Shown one piece after another: positions 36,102-48,879 of a stretch of 64,000 nt of DNA; positions within the stretch are counted from its first letter, which is position 1, and each line of letters starts with the position of its first letter. The position numbers and the translations under genes were made by a program. Origin of the DNA: Cyclina sinensis. Lineage: Eukaryota; Mollusca; Bivalvia; Venerida; Veneridae. The stretch lies in NCBI GenBank assembly GCA_012932295.1, contig JAAONU010000013.1:45460627-45524626 (forward strand). Reading direction: 5' to 3'. The notes below the pieces were generated by a model. The model saw only the letters and a list, made by a program, of their open reading frames with translations, was not told where the DNA came from and searched no databases.

Positions 36102-39100
36102 ATGGTTGAAATAATCTTAACATTATTGTGTTTATTATTAACTGTACTTTTCATAGTAGTGTTGTCGAAAAAATTTCATTCAACACGTTCTATTGACAGG
36201 TAAACATCTTACTTTTACATTCGATTTACGTCATGTAATGTTTTCAAATCATCAAGAAAATAAAATAGAATAATACAATTAAATTCAAACTTAAGTTCTA
36301 GTCGGTAATTACATATACACTTATTAAACTATTTTTAACTTCAATCAACTATGAACTGATGAATTAAAAGGCACTTTAAGCCTCATACATTAATACATAT
36401 TTTCCTCTGAAGATACAAACTTCTGTTTTTATAATGTGTTAATAATGGATCTAGAGCTTATTGGATGCTTATCATGTGAAGAAAGTAGCTTTGAATCTCA
36501 AATAATTTTTCATCAAACAAGCAAAACGTAAACAAAGTGGTCTTTTGTCTTCCATACAAAATACTAAATTACTATAACTGTAACAGTGACCGAAACACAA
36601 AAGAAGCAAAAGGTGGTTTAGCTCGAAAACTGTAACAGAAATCAAACATTAAAAGCTTTTGATAAATAAAAACTATACTATTAAGGTAGCTTTATGGGCC
36701 TTTAAATTTTGATCACAGAGTTAGCGAGCTATGTCAAGTATTTGCAGTTTTGTAATTCACTGCATAAATTTCGCAGCTGATATAATACCAATAGACTACC
36801 TTTGAAGATTGTTTAAAGCCATTCATTTAACAATAGTATTAAAGAACCATTGAATTTACATTGTAGGTCTTGACGTTTACCATTGAATCGAATACAATAG
36901 TTTCATATCAGTAGACACAAAGTAACTGCATTGAATAGAATGCCTTATTGATTTTAACAAACATATGGAGGAATAGATAGAGCTTTGTCCACAAATTTCT
37001 TTCCAAGTGTTCACAGTATTGTAAAGAACATTGAAGTAGACTTTGGGTGGAGCACCTGTTTTGAGCAAAGCTATATCACAAGGCTGTGTTCGTTTTAGTG
37101 TTCTTTAATACCAGACACTATTTCTGTAATAACGTCAATGGAATCTTTTCATATGTTTATTTTCAGCATTTAGCAGCAAACTGACTATTGAGAAAAAATC
37201 ATATAATTTAAAATATTATTTATCAGTAATATAGAATAACATGTTTCTTTTTACGTTATGTTATGGAAATGTTATGCTAAATGTTGTGGTGAGTGTGTTT
37301 GTGTGTGTTGTGGCCCTGAGTTAATTGACTTACAAGAGCCTTACGATTTGCTCGAAATTGTGAATATTTGACTTATTACACAATCGTTTAAATTTTTTTT
37401 TTAATTATCTTCATTTTGCGGAAACTAATAAAGAAGAGTATTAATTTCTACGTAAATCCGTTGTATTTATTGAAAATATCAATTGAATTCTTGGGATAAA
37501 GTCATATTTTTAAAGTCTTTTCATTTAACTCGTGCAAGGAAAAAAAATTAAATGCATCTACAAAATATGTTTCGGTATTAGATTTGTTTAAATGTACCAT
37601 ATTATGTTTTAGTGGGTAATACTCGATATTCTAATCGATGAAATATGAACCATATAACATGTTGCACTACTTTTCATAACTGTATTGATCGTGGTTTTCT
37701 GATAAACTGTAACGCGTTGACAGAGGAATTATTTAAAGTTCATTTAAACAAACTGTATTTAAGTTTTTCTTAGCAAATATTACGCATGTCTGGTCGAACA
37801 TTTCCCTTTTACAAATCTAGTAAAATACGAGTGTGACAAGAATATATGACACCTAAAACCATTAAAAACAATGTGAAACATGTTTTTTCTAGTTATGATG
37901 CTTCCAATGGTTTTGAAAAAAAAAGTGATGAAGCTGTGTCGGAAGAAAGCGTCAACAGTAGACCGAATAAACTAAACAAAAGTGAAGACAAACGAAACAA
38001 AAGTGATGACAGAGAAAACAAAAGTAAAGAAGCTAGAATTCAGCCTTTATTTTCAGATTCTTTCGAAAAAATTTACAGAATGAAAGAAAAATATAAGGTA
38101 AGAAAAGATTTACGTCTCAAAACCACAACCGTGAATTATAGCAAAACAGAGCTAAAGTAGTGTAGTTGTGTTCCCTTTTTTCTACAGCTAATCAGTATTA
38201 TCAAAGAGATTCAGTTCTAAGTAAGAGCACATTTAATTTGTTTCTAAACAAAAAGCAGCCAGAAAATGTATGTGCTGACTCTTACCAAAATATATTTTAA
38301 GTGGTCGAATACAACTAACATTTTTTAAAACTTTTTTCTTCAAACAGTTAAAACGTTATCCCTAGACACTATTTCTGTCAGCTACTAGATCACCATTTTT
38401 CCATACCACGACAACAGAAAATTAAATTACTTTTAGCCCAGTTCCCGATTAACAATGGAACAGGAAGTTTAAAAAATATTTTCGCATTTTATAAAAAACA
38501 TATCAAATACATACCAGTTCATCGATCAAAATGAAAAAAAACTGTTACTGCTCATGGTTACTTTCAAGGGGGTTACTGACAAGGGGTTTACCAGTGAAGC
38601 GAAACTTCTGTCTGAAAAAAATGTTTACATGTTATGAAGTTATACACTTGCATGCTTTTTATCTTTCTGTTTGGTTTTAATTTAACACTCTAGCAGATAC
38701 CTGAAATAAAGACAATATGAAACACATGCCATGTTTACAAAAGAGTAGATAATATGGTAGATAATGTTCTTTGTTATCTTTTTTTCACAGAAATTTGAAA
38801 CATTCGTAGATAAAGAAGATCTAAAGAATAAAATGGCGAAGGAAGGCACCGCAAATGGTCTGTTCAAGTATATCAAGAAATCACTTTCCCCGTGGAAGAA
38901 ACGAGCATTAAATGTTGCTGTAACTGGAAATGCAGGTGCAGGAAAGTCAAGCCTAATAAATGCACTGAGAAATCTGAAACCTACTGATCAGGGAGCTGCA
39001 AAGGTTGGTGTTGTAGAAACAACTACTGACGCCAAGAAATACACGTTTCCAAACAACGAACATGTAAATCTCTGGGACCTGCCCGGAGTAGGAACTCAAA

Positions 39101-39987
39101 CATTTGCAAAAGACAAATATTTAAAAAAATTGAAATTTTCCCGCTTTGATGTTGTTATAATTGTGACAGCTACACGTTTCCTCGAAAATGATATATGGCT
39201 TGCAAAAGAAAATCTTAAAGAAAAGAGAAGTGTCCTTTTTGTTAGAACAAAAATTGATATTGATATAATGAATTCCAAAAGAGATGATCCAGATGGTTTC
39301 TGTGAAACAAAAATAACGGAGGAGATAAAACAAAACATTGCCAAAAATATTGAAAAAGAAGAATTACAAGATATGGTTTCAAGCACTTTCCTCGTTAGCT
39401 CAACAGACCGGGGACATGACTTCCAGACTCTGCATGCAACGCTCAAAGGTTTGCTAGAGAAAAGAGGGAAAGCAGTATGTTTTTTCTTACAACAATATGT
39501 TGAAGAGGCAATACAGAAAGAAAAAGAATGGATTAAAAATGACAGTAAGGTATGGAGGTTTATGAAAACAATAGTTGTTGTTTTTGAAGGATTAGAAGAT
39601 GGTATTTCTATGATCGTGAGAGATGATTATAATTATTGCCTAAAGAAGTTTTGTCTTGATGAACAGTCATTGGACATATTTTCTGAGGAGCTGTCTATTT
39701 CTAAAGAGGATATAAAGAAATGCCTGAAGACATATGAACTACTTGGTGATGGAACCACCATTTTACACGGTGCCACAGGAACAAGTTTGAAGACAATCAA
39801 CCCTTTCTTTGGCAAATGGACGTTTCTCATTTCTGTGGTGAGAATGGTCATTTATACCGCAACAGGGTACCAAAGCTCGAACAAATGTTTGGAGACGATG
39901 TGCAACCAAATGGGAAGGGACGAACTTCGCCTGATTTGGAAGAGGCTTGAAAAGTTGGAAAAAGAGTTGAATCCACTGAATTCTTGA
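36102..39987 (+). CDS. IRG-like (immunity-related) GTPase, three exons, intact, 499 aa
   Basis: IRG proteins are dynamin-like GTPases that act on membranes in cell-autonomous defence in vertebrates; the role in molluscs is inferred. Exons 36102-36199, 37893-38097 and 38791-39987 join without frame loss (98+205+1197 = 1500 bases). Junctions are AG/GTAAAC to TTTTTTCTAG/T (phase 2) and AAG/GTAAGA to TTTTTCACAG/A (phase 0). Residues about 4-22 form a hydrophobic segment (EIILTLLCLLLTVLFIVVL), probably a membrane anchor or signal; 33-101 is a Lys/Glu/Asn-rich linker; 102-499 is the GTPase. G1 GNAGAGKSS is at 147-155, a Thr cluster ETTT at 176-179 may be switch I, DLPG is at 197-200 and TKID at 254-257. 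The G1 lysine is present (GKS type, not the GMS of IRGM proteins). The C-terminal helical region ends RLEKLEKELNPLNS. A paralogue at 8089 has the same exons but is dead. Confidence 0.9.
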
Positions 39988-42259
39988 GTCATAGGAAATA
40001 TATATATTAGCCTTTAGAACTTTGTGTCAATTTAGAATATATGTTCATAGGTATAAGTTGTCAGCTTTAAAACGTACGAACTATCTACCCTGAAGTTTTC
40101 AAAGCTTGTAAACATCAATATAATCTACTGACTAACTGTGATGAGTCAAACTTTGATGCTGATGATGCATAGCAGAAAATGATTCTCTTCGTTGCTATTT
40201 ACCATTGAAGAAAACACTAATATCATGCTCAAACTATCATGAGGGTCAGAACGTGTGTTTTGTATAGCATATTCCTTGTTCGGTTACTGTTATTGCAGTA
40301 TATCTTTTCTGTTAATTTATTTGTTTACACATCGTCATCATCAGAAGAAATTATTGAACACTGAAGCCATCAAACCACTGACGTTTAATGAAAAAATGGA
40401 AAACAGCGTTTCAGAAAAAACACGGCAAAACAAAAAACAAAACAAAAAAACAACAACATAGCCACCCTACACAGTCAAAACGTAGAGGAAAATATTATTT
40501 ATACATTTATAGATCAATTTAAAAAACCACATACAATTAAGGAAAACGAGAACCTTATGGGTTAGGCGTTATTGCGCCACACGTAAGATGCTTACGTTCA
40601 TAATTAACCTCTTTCACTGCACCCTCCTGCTTGTTATATGTTGTAGGATTGAAGCGCATTCTTCTTAATGTGTTTATCTTAGTTACTTGATGGTTGCTGC
40701 CTGGACATTTCGGGCTGATGTAGATATTTGAAGTACTCTCCACACATTCTTATTTAGACTAAGGTCCGGGTATCAAACAGAACAGTTAAAGCGAAAGTTG
40801 CCTTTTTTCAGGTGTTCACTGGTTAGACGATTTCTCTGTGAACGACTATCGTCGTCTATGGAAATTTAGTCTGCCTCTACAGTACCTGCATATGGGAAAA
40901 CAAAGTATCCAGAAATTTTACTTTCGTATCTTTAAGCTAAGTGTTCTGTTAAAAATATCAATTATAACTAAACTAATGCCAGAGCAGTAATGTTTAGTTT
41001 AACAGATGCGCGCAAATAGAAGCCAATTTGTCCTTTTGTAAATTGTCGCTCGCGTACTTGTGAAATCAACACAGAACTTTTTAAAATGAGGAGCAGTGTC
41101 CAATATTAAAGGATCCAGGTGCTCTTTTATATGATGTAGCTGCAGATAATTGCGTATGTCTTGCCATCGGGCAACATGAAGCCAGCACGAATTTCTGGCA
41201 TTTCTGGCCGTTGGATAATGGCACCACTGTCAAAAAAGCAGTCATTTCTTAAGGATAAGCTGATAATCTGGCTTCGCTACAACACGGGTTTTTTTCTTAA
41301 GGTAGTTGTAGCTTTTATGGAACAATTATGTCGAACTTGGAAATGAAACGTTCCTTCTAATACTAACGGCCATCTTCTGCTAACGACGCTTTTGTTTGTT
41401 GATAGTTTTTAACTCAAATGTCAATAAGAACCTTCAAAATTGCCACAATTACACGCTGGTACATTTATTTTAACGTCCTAATTTCGTAGTGTGCTTAATC
41501 ATTTTCGTATAAATACTAATATACTAATATCCAAGAAGATATTTTTATGTTTTTAACGAGTGAATGTATAATAAAAGCTTTACCTAGTGGTCTGTGGCAA
41601 ATGCTGATTATTTCTAATAGCCCGTCAAGGTACTACACATTACACGATCATTTATCGAACTTCCAACACAGGCGTTCACAATTTCCCAATGTATTACAGT
41701 GGAACATCCGAAAACCGAACACCCCTGGGACCGGACAAAAAGTTCGGTTTTTGGAAGTTTCCAGAATTCAGAAGTATGAATGATCTGGACAAGTACAGGT
41801 GCCAAACACCAGTGGTTCTTTATGATAGTGAATGCAGTTAGTATTTTTTAGCGTAACAGCGTTCGTAACATGGGAAACATAATGCAAAATTAAAATTAAT
41901 GAAAACATTCAACACATGTATATTTTATCAGAAAAAAATGTCACATGTTTTCAAAAACATATACTTGTATACTAAATTATGTGCAAACACGTCTCTATAT
42001 CTCAGAACAAAGCTACATTTTGCATACGTTTAAATCAGTTTGAAAAAAAAAAACGCCAATTAGAATAACCAACATATTGGCCGAAGTTGGCTAACTAATA
42101 ACGCTTTTTAAGACACCCCAATTACAATTTAATCATTAAAGTTGCTTGTAGCAAACACCTGTTATTAATCCACTAATCATCGCCCTGATTATTTACCGCT
42201 GTCTAATTAGGAAATAGATTTTAAGTTTGAGTGATATACCGTCTGATATATCACGGTCT
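39988..42259. other. 3' flank of the IRG gene and intergenic DNA
   Basis: The 3' flank to about 40170 resembles that of the IRG pseudogene, with AATATA at 40117-40122 as a variant poly(A) signal. At 41697-41765 is one end of a Tigger/pogo-like element (ACAGTGGAACATCCG with a later matching CCGAACACCCC/ACCGGAC pattern); the other end was not found. No gene was recognised. Confidence 0.4.
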
Positions 42260-42334
42260 CGAGTTCAGATGCGTAGTAATTTAATCACGAAGGCCGTAGG
42301 CCTGAGTGATTAAATAATTACGCATATGAACGAG
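42260..42334. repeat. Long hairpin, about 36-bp arms
   Basis: Arms 42260-42296 and 42300-42334 are near-complementary around GGCC-GTA-GGCC. The arms contain TTTAATCAC and its complement and TTCAGATGCG / CGCATATGAA. Such tight palindromes are often the core of fold-back MITEs. Confidence 0.8.
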
Positions 42335-42563
42335 AATAAAGGAACAAATATGATTTGTCATGAAAAAGATTGTAAATTATGGGATTTTTAATCAGAGAAG
42401 AAAACGTTGTAAAGTTTTAGCAAATTAACAGAATGTTCACCATTTAATAAAATACAAATATTTTATGCTTCCACCACTTTGAGGGGGGGGGGGGTCATAT
42501 AGATTTGCCCTTGTCCGTCTGTCCGGCTAACCCTCTGTCAGTACGTAGACCGGCTTGATTAAA

Positions 42564-43040
42564 CAAAAAATAGCAGTTTTAGACTTGTGTATCTTGTAAC
42601 TTGTTTAATTGCTAGAGCCAAGACACTTTCTTAGAATAGTTGTCAACATGTTAACGTACGCACCTGGGTATTTTGATGCAAATTCATTGGAGATCGACAT
42701 AGTTATGACCCCTCATTAAGCAAAAAATAGCTTTTTTAGACTTGTTCCGTGTGTAACTCCGAACGTATAACTCTTGTAACTTTCTAGGAATAGTTGTCAG
42801 CATGTGAGCTTACACCTGTGTATTTTTATGCAAATTTATTGGAGATCGGTAGAGTTTTGCCCCCCTTATTCAGCAAAACATAGTATTTTTAGACTTATGT
42901 CGCGTGTAACTCCAAATGTATAACTGATAGAGCCATGAAACTTTCTTACAAAAGTTGTCAGGATGTACCTAGCGTGTCTGGGTATTTTTACACAAATTTA
43001 TTGGAGATCAGCAGAGTAATGCCCTCTAATTAGGCAAAAG
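42564..43040. repeat. Tandem repeat, unit about 157 bp, three copies
   Basis: Units start near 42564, 42721 and 42874 and end near 43035. Each has TTTTTAGACTTGT near the start, GTAACT, AGTTGTCA and ATTGGAGATCG near the end. Preceded by a G11 run at 42482-42493 and GTCCGTCTGTCCGG. Non-coding, diverged. Confidence 0.8.
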
Positions 43041-43049
43041 AACTTTAGA

Positions 43050-44340
43050 ATCCTAAATGGTAAGAACAATGTTTATACGCACCTGTTTTTGTACAGTTGT
43101 TTTGTGAAAATACTGCGGAATGTGGGGGAATCCGCGTCCTATGGACACATCTCTAGTTCTTTTATGGTATATGCTTTCAATGTGAACAAATTATGAAAAG
43201 GTTTGATTTAAAAGTTGAAAATGTGGTATACAAATGTTATGCTTTTGTTTGACATTTATTTATAAATTAATTTCATTTCAAATAAATGTCATTTTCTTTT
43301 TTAAGTACATTTCCTCCCAATTTCCTTGATTTTCTCTATTTCGTATTCTTTTCACCTAACTTGATCTTATAGTGGCGTAATTTACCCTTTATTGACCATT
43401 CTTAGTCCTCCTTTTTCTGTATTCTAGTTTTATCTTTTTTTTTCTATCCAACAGAAACGAAATAAAAAGTTTATTTCAATTATTACACTTTCATGTCTGT
43501 AATTTTTTGAAGTGTAAACACTTTCATTACAGTAATTTATTCAGAAACTGTTAAATTATATTGTGTTTTTCAAATTAATTACATAGGCATGCATTCCATT
43601 TAGTTAAAGAAAAAAGCAAAGTTGGAGATGATTATAGCCTTTATTTGTAAAAAAAATCCGAAAGAAGCTGCTTGATCTAAATTACATTTCAAATGTTTCA
43701 TTTCGCAAAATATTTTTTCTGCGTTTACGCATATCACCAAGTTCTGAAAATAACGCATTTGTTTTTGTCCAGAAAAGTCCTGAATTGTACCACATCAATC
43801 TGCTTTCTAGGTGAAACAAAAACGATAATCTATAGTATCGTCTGTATAAAATGTTTCGTCTTCTGCAAGAATTGAATTTTGTTCATTACTGTGTATGATA
43901 AGTCATGTCAAACACAAGCTTTCACACACCTTGCCTCTGTTTAGAACCTGTGTGTTATATTTTTTGCAATTCTTTTTTTCTTTTGCATTTTCGTGGAAGA
44001 AATAATAAATTTAATTGTCTGAAGATAATGTATTTTCTTTTGAATTCTCGCATTATGTATGATTAGTCTTACGCTTTGCTCTAACTACATTGCTCTCGTT
44101 TGTCAGATTTTTATCCATTTATAATTGTTTCATTATTTCTTGCAAACTATTTATTTTGCAGTGCAAATATTTCTACTGTTAAGAGTTTTTCATATTTCGT
44201 TTCTTCTTTTTTTTTTGTTGGTACATAACACAGGTTTTATATTCGATGGTTTAATTTTCGCTAATATTCGCGATTTCAGTACCTCGCAAATTCACAAATG
44301 TAGTGAAAATTTCCTGATTTGAATTAAAGTTTATCTGAAA
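43050..44340. other. Intergenic; nothing recognised
   Basis: AT-rich sequence with T-runs; no gene, repeat or RNA gene was recognised. Confidence 0.4.
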
Positions 44341-44344
44341 TTAT

Positions 44345-44586
44345 AGTCAAACTTGACGATCCCGGTTCAATCCTCATCATGGCCGGCAAAGTTTCTCCGT
44401 GATAATTAACCTGTAGGTCATTTGTCCCTCACCTCTGTAGCAAGTGAGGAAGTAGTCAGTCACTTGCGGAGAAATTGGTTAGTACACTGGTTGGATACCC
44501 AGGAACATTGGTTAGGTGGACTTACCGCCGGGATATGACTTTAGCTGTTAAACTCGCGTTAAACCCAATAAAACAAACAAACAAAC
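44345..44586 (+). mobile_element. tRNA-derived SINE
   Basis: A B-box-like GGTTCAATCCTC at 44364-44375, a body with TTGGATACCCAGGAAC and CCGCCGGGATATGAC, and a 3' end GCGTTAAACCCAATAAAAC followed by CAAA repeats. The A-box part is missing or decayed. A related copy is at 47668. Confidence 0.72.
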
Positions 44587-44689
44587 TGAAATTATGGTAC
44601 TTACTTATGTAGCTTTTGTAAATTATGAAGTTAACTGGCTGTACTTGATTTATGAAGGCCATTCACTGCCCGATTTGAAGTTCAAACGC

Positions 44690-44805
44690 GTAAAGAATAA
44701 CCGTACTTTTCTTTTCAATTTGTTGTATTGGGATTGTCAGTGAGGCGCCTACAGTTTGAGTGGTCGTTAGTCACTGAAATTCAGTGTGAAACTGGTATAT
44801 GCTAC
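44690..44805 (+). repeat. Direct repeat, left copy
   Basis: This about 115-bp sequence (AACCGTAC, GTCAGTGAGGCGCC, GGTCGTTAGTCACTGAAATT) recurs at 46075-46190 in the same orientation. The two flank 1.3 kb that contains a fold-back element. It could be a diverged tandem duplication or LTR-like ends. Confidence 0.65.
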
Positions 44806-45412
44806 TTAAGGTAAACTGAAATTTTGAAATCTGCTTAAAATTAGCATTTAATGTGAATTTTAGAGAAAAAAAGCTGCATAAACTTGATTTTAAGGCCATA
44901 TTCTTGTCAGAATGAACTAAAAAGAACAGATTGTGAAAAGTGACAAAATTTTGTTCCTTACAGTTTCTGGTATTTTAATCATATATACTTGTTTACTGTA
45001 CGGTCAAACTTGAACAGAATGGTGCTGCTTGTAAAGTTTTTGATACAGAATGTTATTTTCAGGTCGATTTTAAGCCTTATTTCGCATGAAAACTTGAAAT
45101 TTTACAAATTTCGTGCAAGATATGTCAGTGTAAATAGTCTTGGACGTGCCGGTAAGTTCTGATGTTGGGAATAGGGTATTGTACAGCTTGTATTTGCATT
45201 TTTTCAGGTTTTGACATTATTCTGTGTGAAAGTGTGCTAAGTGTGGTGTCAAGACCAAGTCATTGCTAGTATTCTTCAGAAAGGAAGTTTGTGAGACAGT
45301 GGGACTCAGCAATATATTGGTTCTGAAGCCTGAAATTCAGTTTCTTTGTAGGTAAATTAAAAGAACTCTTCGACCGTGGCAAAGGCAAATTCTATGAAAC
45401 AGACAAGTCCCC

Positions 45413-45936
45413 TGATATTCAAAGGAATGCAATAGAGTCATATGCTTATTGTTCATCTGCTGTGAAACACTTAAATCAGCTAGTGCTAGATACCTGTTAA
45501 CGCTACACTTTTTTCAGTATCCAGCTCATACGGCGTCCTACTGAACTACAGCCGAAACCAGTAAAATAATCAGCTTTCATTTGTTTCGAATTTCAAACTC
45601 TTGCTTCATGGTGAATGCATAGTTTGGATTACCTGCCCCTAACTTCTTTAAGGTAGCACATACCAGTTTCTCAGCCACACATTCGAATTGACAATGTAGC
45701 AATTATTAATAATAGGGTATGATGCATTAATTTATTTATTGAATTTCGAAACTAATGAAAGCAGGTTATGTCACTGGTTTCGGCTGTAGAAGTTCAGTTG
45801 GACGCTATGATTATGAGCTGGATACTGAAAAAAGCGTAGCCTTTACAGGTATCTAGCACTAACTGATTTAGACGTGCAATAGCAGACGAACAATTGGCAT
45901 GTAGTGTAATGACTCTACGGTGTGCCTTTAAATATC
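45413..45936. repeat. Fold-back (inverted repeat) element
   Basis: Arms 45413-45594 and 45741-45936 are complementary with scattered changes; both hold GTGCTAGATACCTGT, TTTTTTCAGTATCCAGCTCA and ACAGCCGAAACCAGT on the left, or their complements on the right. The loop is about 146 bases. No protein is encoded. A transcript would fold into a long hairpin. Confidence 0.85.
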
Positions 45937-46074
45937 TGGCGTTTTGACTGTTTTATAGAATTAGCCTCGGCCACGGGTCGAAAAGTGGGGCTTGGGAGTA
46001 GTCTATTTCTTGCAACTGATGTTTTAAGAGAAATTTGTCTGAAATTTATGTTTTTGTTGTAGATTGTCTTCACT

Positions 46075-46190
46075 CTTATAAGAACAACCGTACTTTTTCA
46101 GGTTGTTGTATTTGAATTGTCAGTATGACGCAAACAGTTTAAATGGTCGTCAGTCACTGAATTTCAGTGAGAAACTAATATCTGCCACAT
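46075..46190 (+). repeat. Direct repeat, right copy
   Basis: Pair of 44690-44805, with GTCAGTATGACGC and GGTCGTCAGTCACTGAATTT. See the left copy. Confidence 0.65.
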
Positions 46191-46596
46191 AAACATAGGG
46201 CCAGACACACGTTAAAAAATGGTGGAGCGCGATGGACAGTTAAAGGTTAGGAGAATCTTTTAATGTATTGATCACCTAGAAAATTTGTCTTTCAATAAAA
46301 AAAAACATGTCATTCTATTGTTCAAAGGTATTAATTACAAAATAATTGGACGGATTGTCGAAATCAATGAAGTAGAGATGAATTCGGACAAAGAAGTCAT
46401 AACTGCAATTTCGGATAAAAAAAACATATTTTAAGATCGTCGTATCAACGGTCCATTTCAAGATTTCTTCAACTGGATAACGATAGTTAAATATTTGAAA
46501 CTGAAGATTAATAAAAAAAATACAATATACATTTCAGAAAGGTAATCCATGTGGAAAGACCCAAGATAGAATGGCTGTTTTCTACGACATTACTGA

Positions 46597-47515
46597 TAAA
46601 ACCGGTACAAAAAAACCCGGCCCCAAGTCAATCCGGTCCCAAATTAGACAATTCGGCCTCAAAACGACCCGCCTCCAAGTCAACCCGGCCCTGATTTTTT
46701 CTTATTTTTTATCTTTACTTTTTGCATTAAACATTTTATCAGAAAAAAGTGGAATAACTACCAAGAGAAACAAAGAAAATGCTTACTAATAAAAGCAGAA
46801 GATACTGTCTTCAAATATTTTTATTATCATTAATTTAAAACACACAAACGAAACCACAAGCTTCGATATTTTTAAATGTCCACATAAAACAGAACCTTTG
46901 GTAAGTAGTGTTTGTAATCTATCATTTGATTTTCAACTCGTTCCAATACTTGTCGTCTGTTTCTTCTTCTTCTTTTTTTTGTTTCTCTTCTTTCTGCTTT
47001 CGGTCTGTCCATCTTAGACAACACACAAAGTAAGTCATAAGTTATTTTCAAAGACACCAGCTTAAAAACTAAACTTTCGTTATCTATAACAGGTCAGTTT
47101 CTACTGTTTGCCAATGTCAGGTAAAACGGACCCATTGATTAACCCATTTGGCGAATGACACGTGCATGCGTACATTCACACAACTGTAGATGTTTATAGT
47201 AACTCATTATTCACTGTTCTGTATTAAACCTTAAATGATGTTATTACATTCGCCAACAAAAAGCAAATAATGTCTTTTAACTATGATTCTATCGTGTCAA
47301 TATTTTATAACGTAGTTTCTCAATTAATAAAGACTTATTCTATGTACATTGAAATAAAAGATAACTGAAATAATATTTTTTATAAATCAAGTTTACGTCC
47401 GAATTTACCAATTTTGGGGCCGGATAAACCAATTTTGGAGCCGATTTGACCAACCAGAAAATGTTGTGGGGCCGGATTGACCAATTTTGTTGCCGAATTG
47501 ACCTACGGACGGTTT
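46597..47515. mobile_element. Non-autonomous element with inverted repetitive ends, about 0.9 kb
   Basis: The left end (46597-46700) is built from CCGGCCCCAAGTCAA-like units and the right end (47395-47515) from TTGACCAATTTTGGGGCCGG-like units, that is, the same words in reverse orientation. The 0.7 kb core encodes nothing recognised. The exact borders and target duplication are unclear. The style resembles the CCAAACCGG-ended MITE at 16197. Confidence 0.68.
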
Positions 47516-47667
47516 GATATGGGATCGGGCTGAATGTATAGATCAGCCGCCCTCATAGGATTGATTCTCAAGTGAACAGAGAGAAACGTAACAGGAATGA
47601 TTCAACACCTACTGGAACCACTCCACAAAGATGCTTTGTAAAATTATTGTTCATTACAAAATAAATA

Positions 47668-47902
47668 TTTTGACGAAAGGTCAATCAGTAGAGCTACAGG
47701 CTTGTGTATTAAAGCTTGCTGGTTGCAGGCCTGACTCATTGTGGCATTTTTCTTCACCCAACTGTGTTGCCAGTTGCAAGGAATAGGTTTGAGTGTACTG
47801 GTTAGAAACCCAGGAAATGCGTTAGATAACTGGCCTGTGCGATATAATTATTTAAAAACAATGTTGAAAGCGGCGTTAAACCCGAAACAATCATTCAATC
47901 AT
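47668..47902 (+). mobile_element. tRNA-derived SINE, second copy
   Basis: An A-box-like TCAATCAGTAGAGCTACAGG at 47681-47700, a degenerate B box GGTTGCAGGCC, the shared body words TGGTTAGAAACCCAGG and the tail GGCGTTAAACCC, then short CAATCATT repeats. Confidence 0.7.
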
Positions 47903-48879
47903 TTCGACAATTAATGATGTTACTGTATTTCAAGAACAATAGTATGATTGGGTTCAAATATTAATGCACTGTTAGATGCCTTTATTTGGAGGAGGCTGTA
48001 TTTTTGAAAAATACACCTGTTCTGTTCTATTGCACACTGGTACACAAATTTAAATATGAAATATATATTTTTAGTTTTAAATGATGTTACATTTATTTTA
48101 CGGATCTGAACCAAAGGAGAAACAGTGGGTATTCATGGAGCCGAAAAGGGTAAAAACGGTAAGCTAATAAACTTTTGTCTCCTGAATGGAATGCCAAAAA
48201 ATAGTGTGTTATTTTATAACTATTAGATAATCAAGAAATCTATCATGTGTTCTACTTAAGTTCAGAGTTAAGATAAGCAGGAATTGATTAATTAATTTGA
48301 CACAACTGAACTTCAAGGGTGTCTTCCAAGACTGGTTAGATATCTTAAGCATTTTGGCTTGCTAAATCAGATGATAAGATGATTTGTGTTGTAAATCTGT
48401 TAGGTATCACTTAACTGAGTTATGAAGCAGAAAATTTGAAAATAAGAGGTAATCAACACCATTATGTTTGCTGGTTGCAGATTTTATTAGTATTTTGTTA
48501 TTTAGGAAAACAGTAAACTAGACTACGTTTAGTTTCATCCTATATACCATTTTTTTTTGGATTTAAGTTGTAGGATCAACCTCTAATGACAGTTGAATAT
48601 TCCCGGTGGTAGGTGAAAACAAAGGTGTAATATTCAAACTAAAATATCTCTTGGAAGTTTTTGTTCTCACCAATACAAATTTCCATATTCTTTGTTACTG
48701 TAAATTCACTTTTCTTCAGAATACAGTGGATGGATGGAATCAACATGTTGCATGAAACTGCTTTATTAAAACGCCTCTGGTTTGATTACTAGTTCTCCAG
48801 TCAGTTTTCAAAATGGGCATCTAGGTTCAAAAGTTTTGTTTCTTTAAGTGTTTGATCGACTAGAAATTACCTTGAGTCA

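Noticed and set aside
37846..37892. Earlier start for exon 2 of the IRG gene (MTPKTIKNN)
   Set aside because: The acceptor at 37893 joins in frame with exon 1, and the upstream part is not conserved in frame in the paralogue.
38764..38790. Start codon of the long IRG frame at 38764
   Set aside because: The first nine codons are the polypyrimidine tract and acceptor (TTTTTTTCACAG), so they are intron.
40255..40461. 68-codon frame with a hydrophobic start after the IRG gene
   Set aside because: Followed by an AAC/AAA-rich low-complexity tail; no splice signals or relatives.
42564..43040. Tandem repeats considered as a CRISPR array
   Set aside because: Units of about 157 bp are diverged along the whole length; there is no short conserved repeat with unique spacers, and the DNA is eukaryotic.
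44364..44375. B-box-like sequence considered as a tRNA gene
   Set aside because: No cloverleaf or acceptor stem; it is the head of a SINE.
46219..46435. PDZ-like frame pieces (IIGRIVEINEVEMNSDKEVITAI)
   Set aside because: The resemblance to a PDZ end is suggestive, but frames are broken and no carboxylate-binding loop or neighbouring exon is visible.
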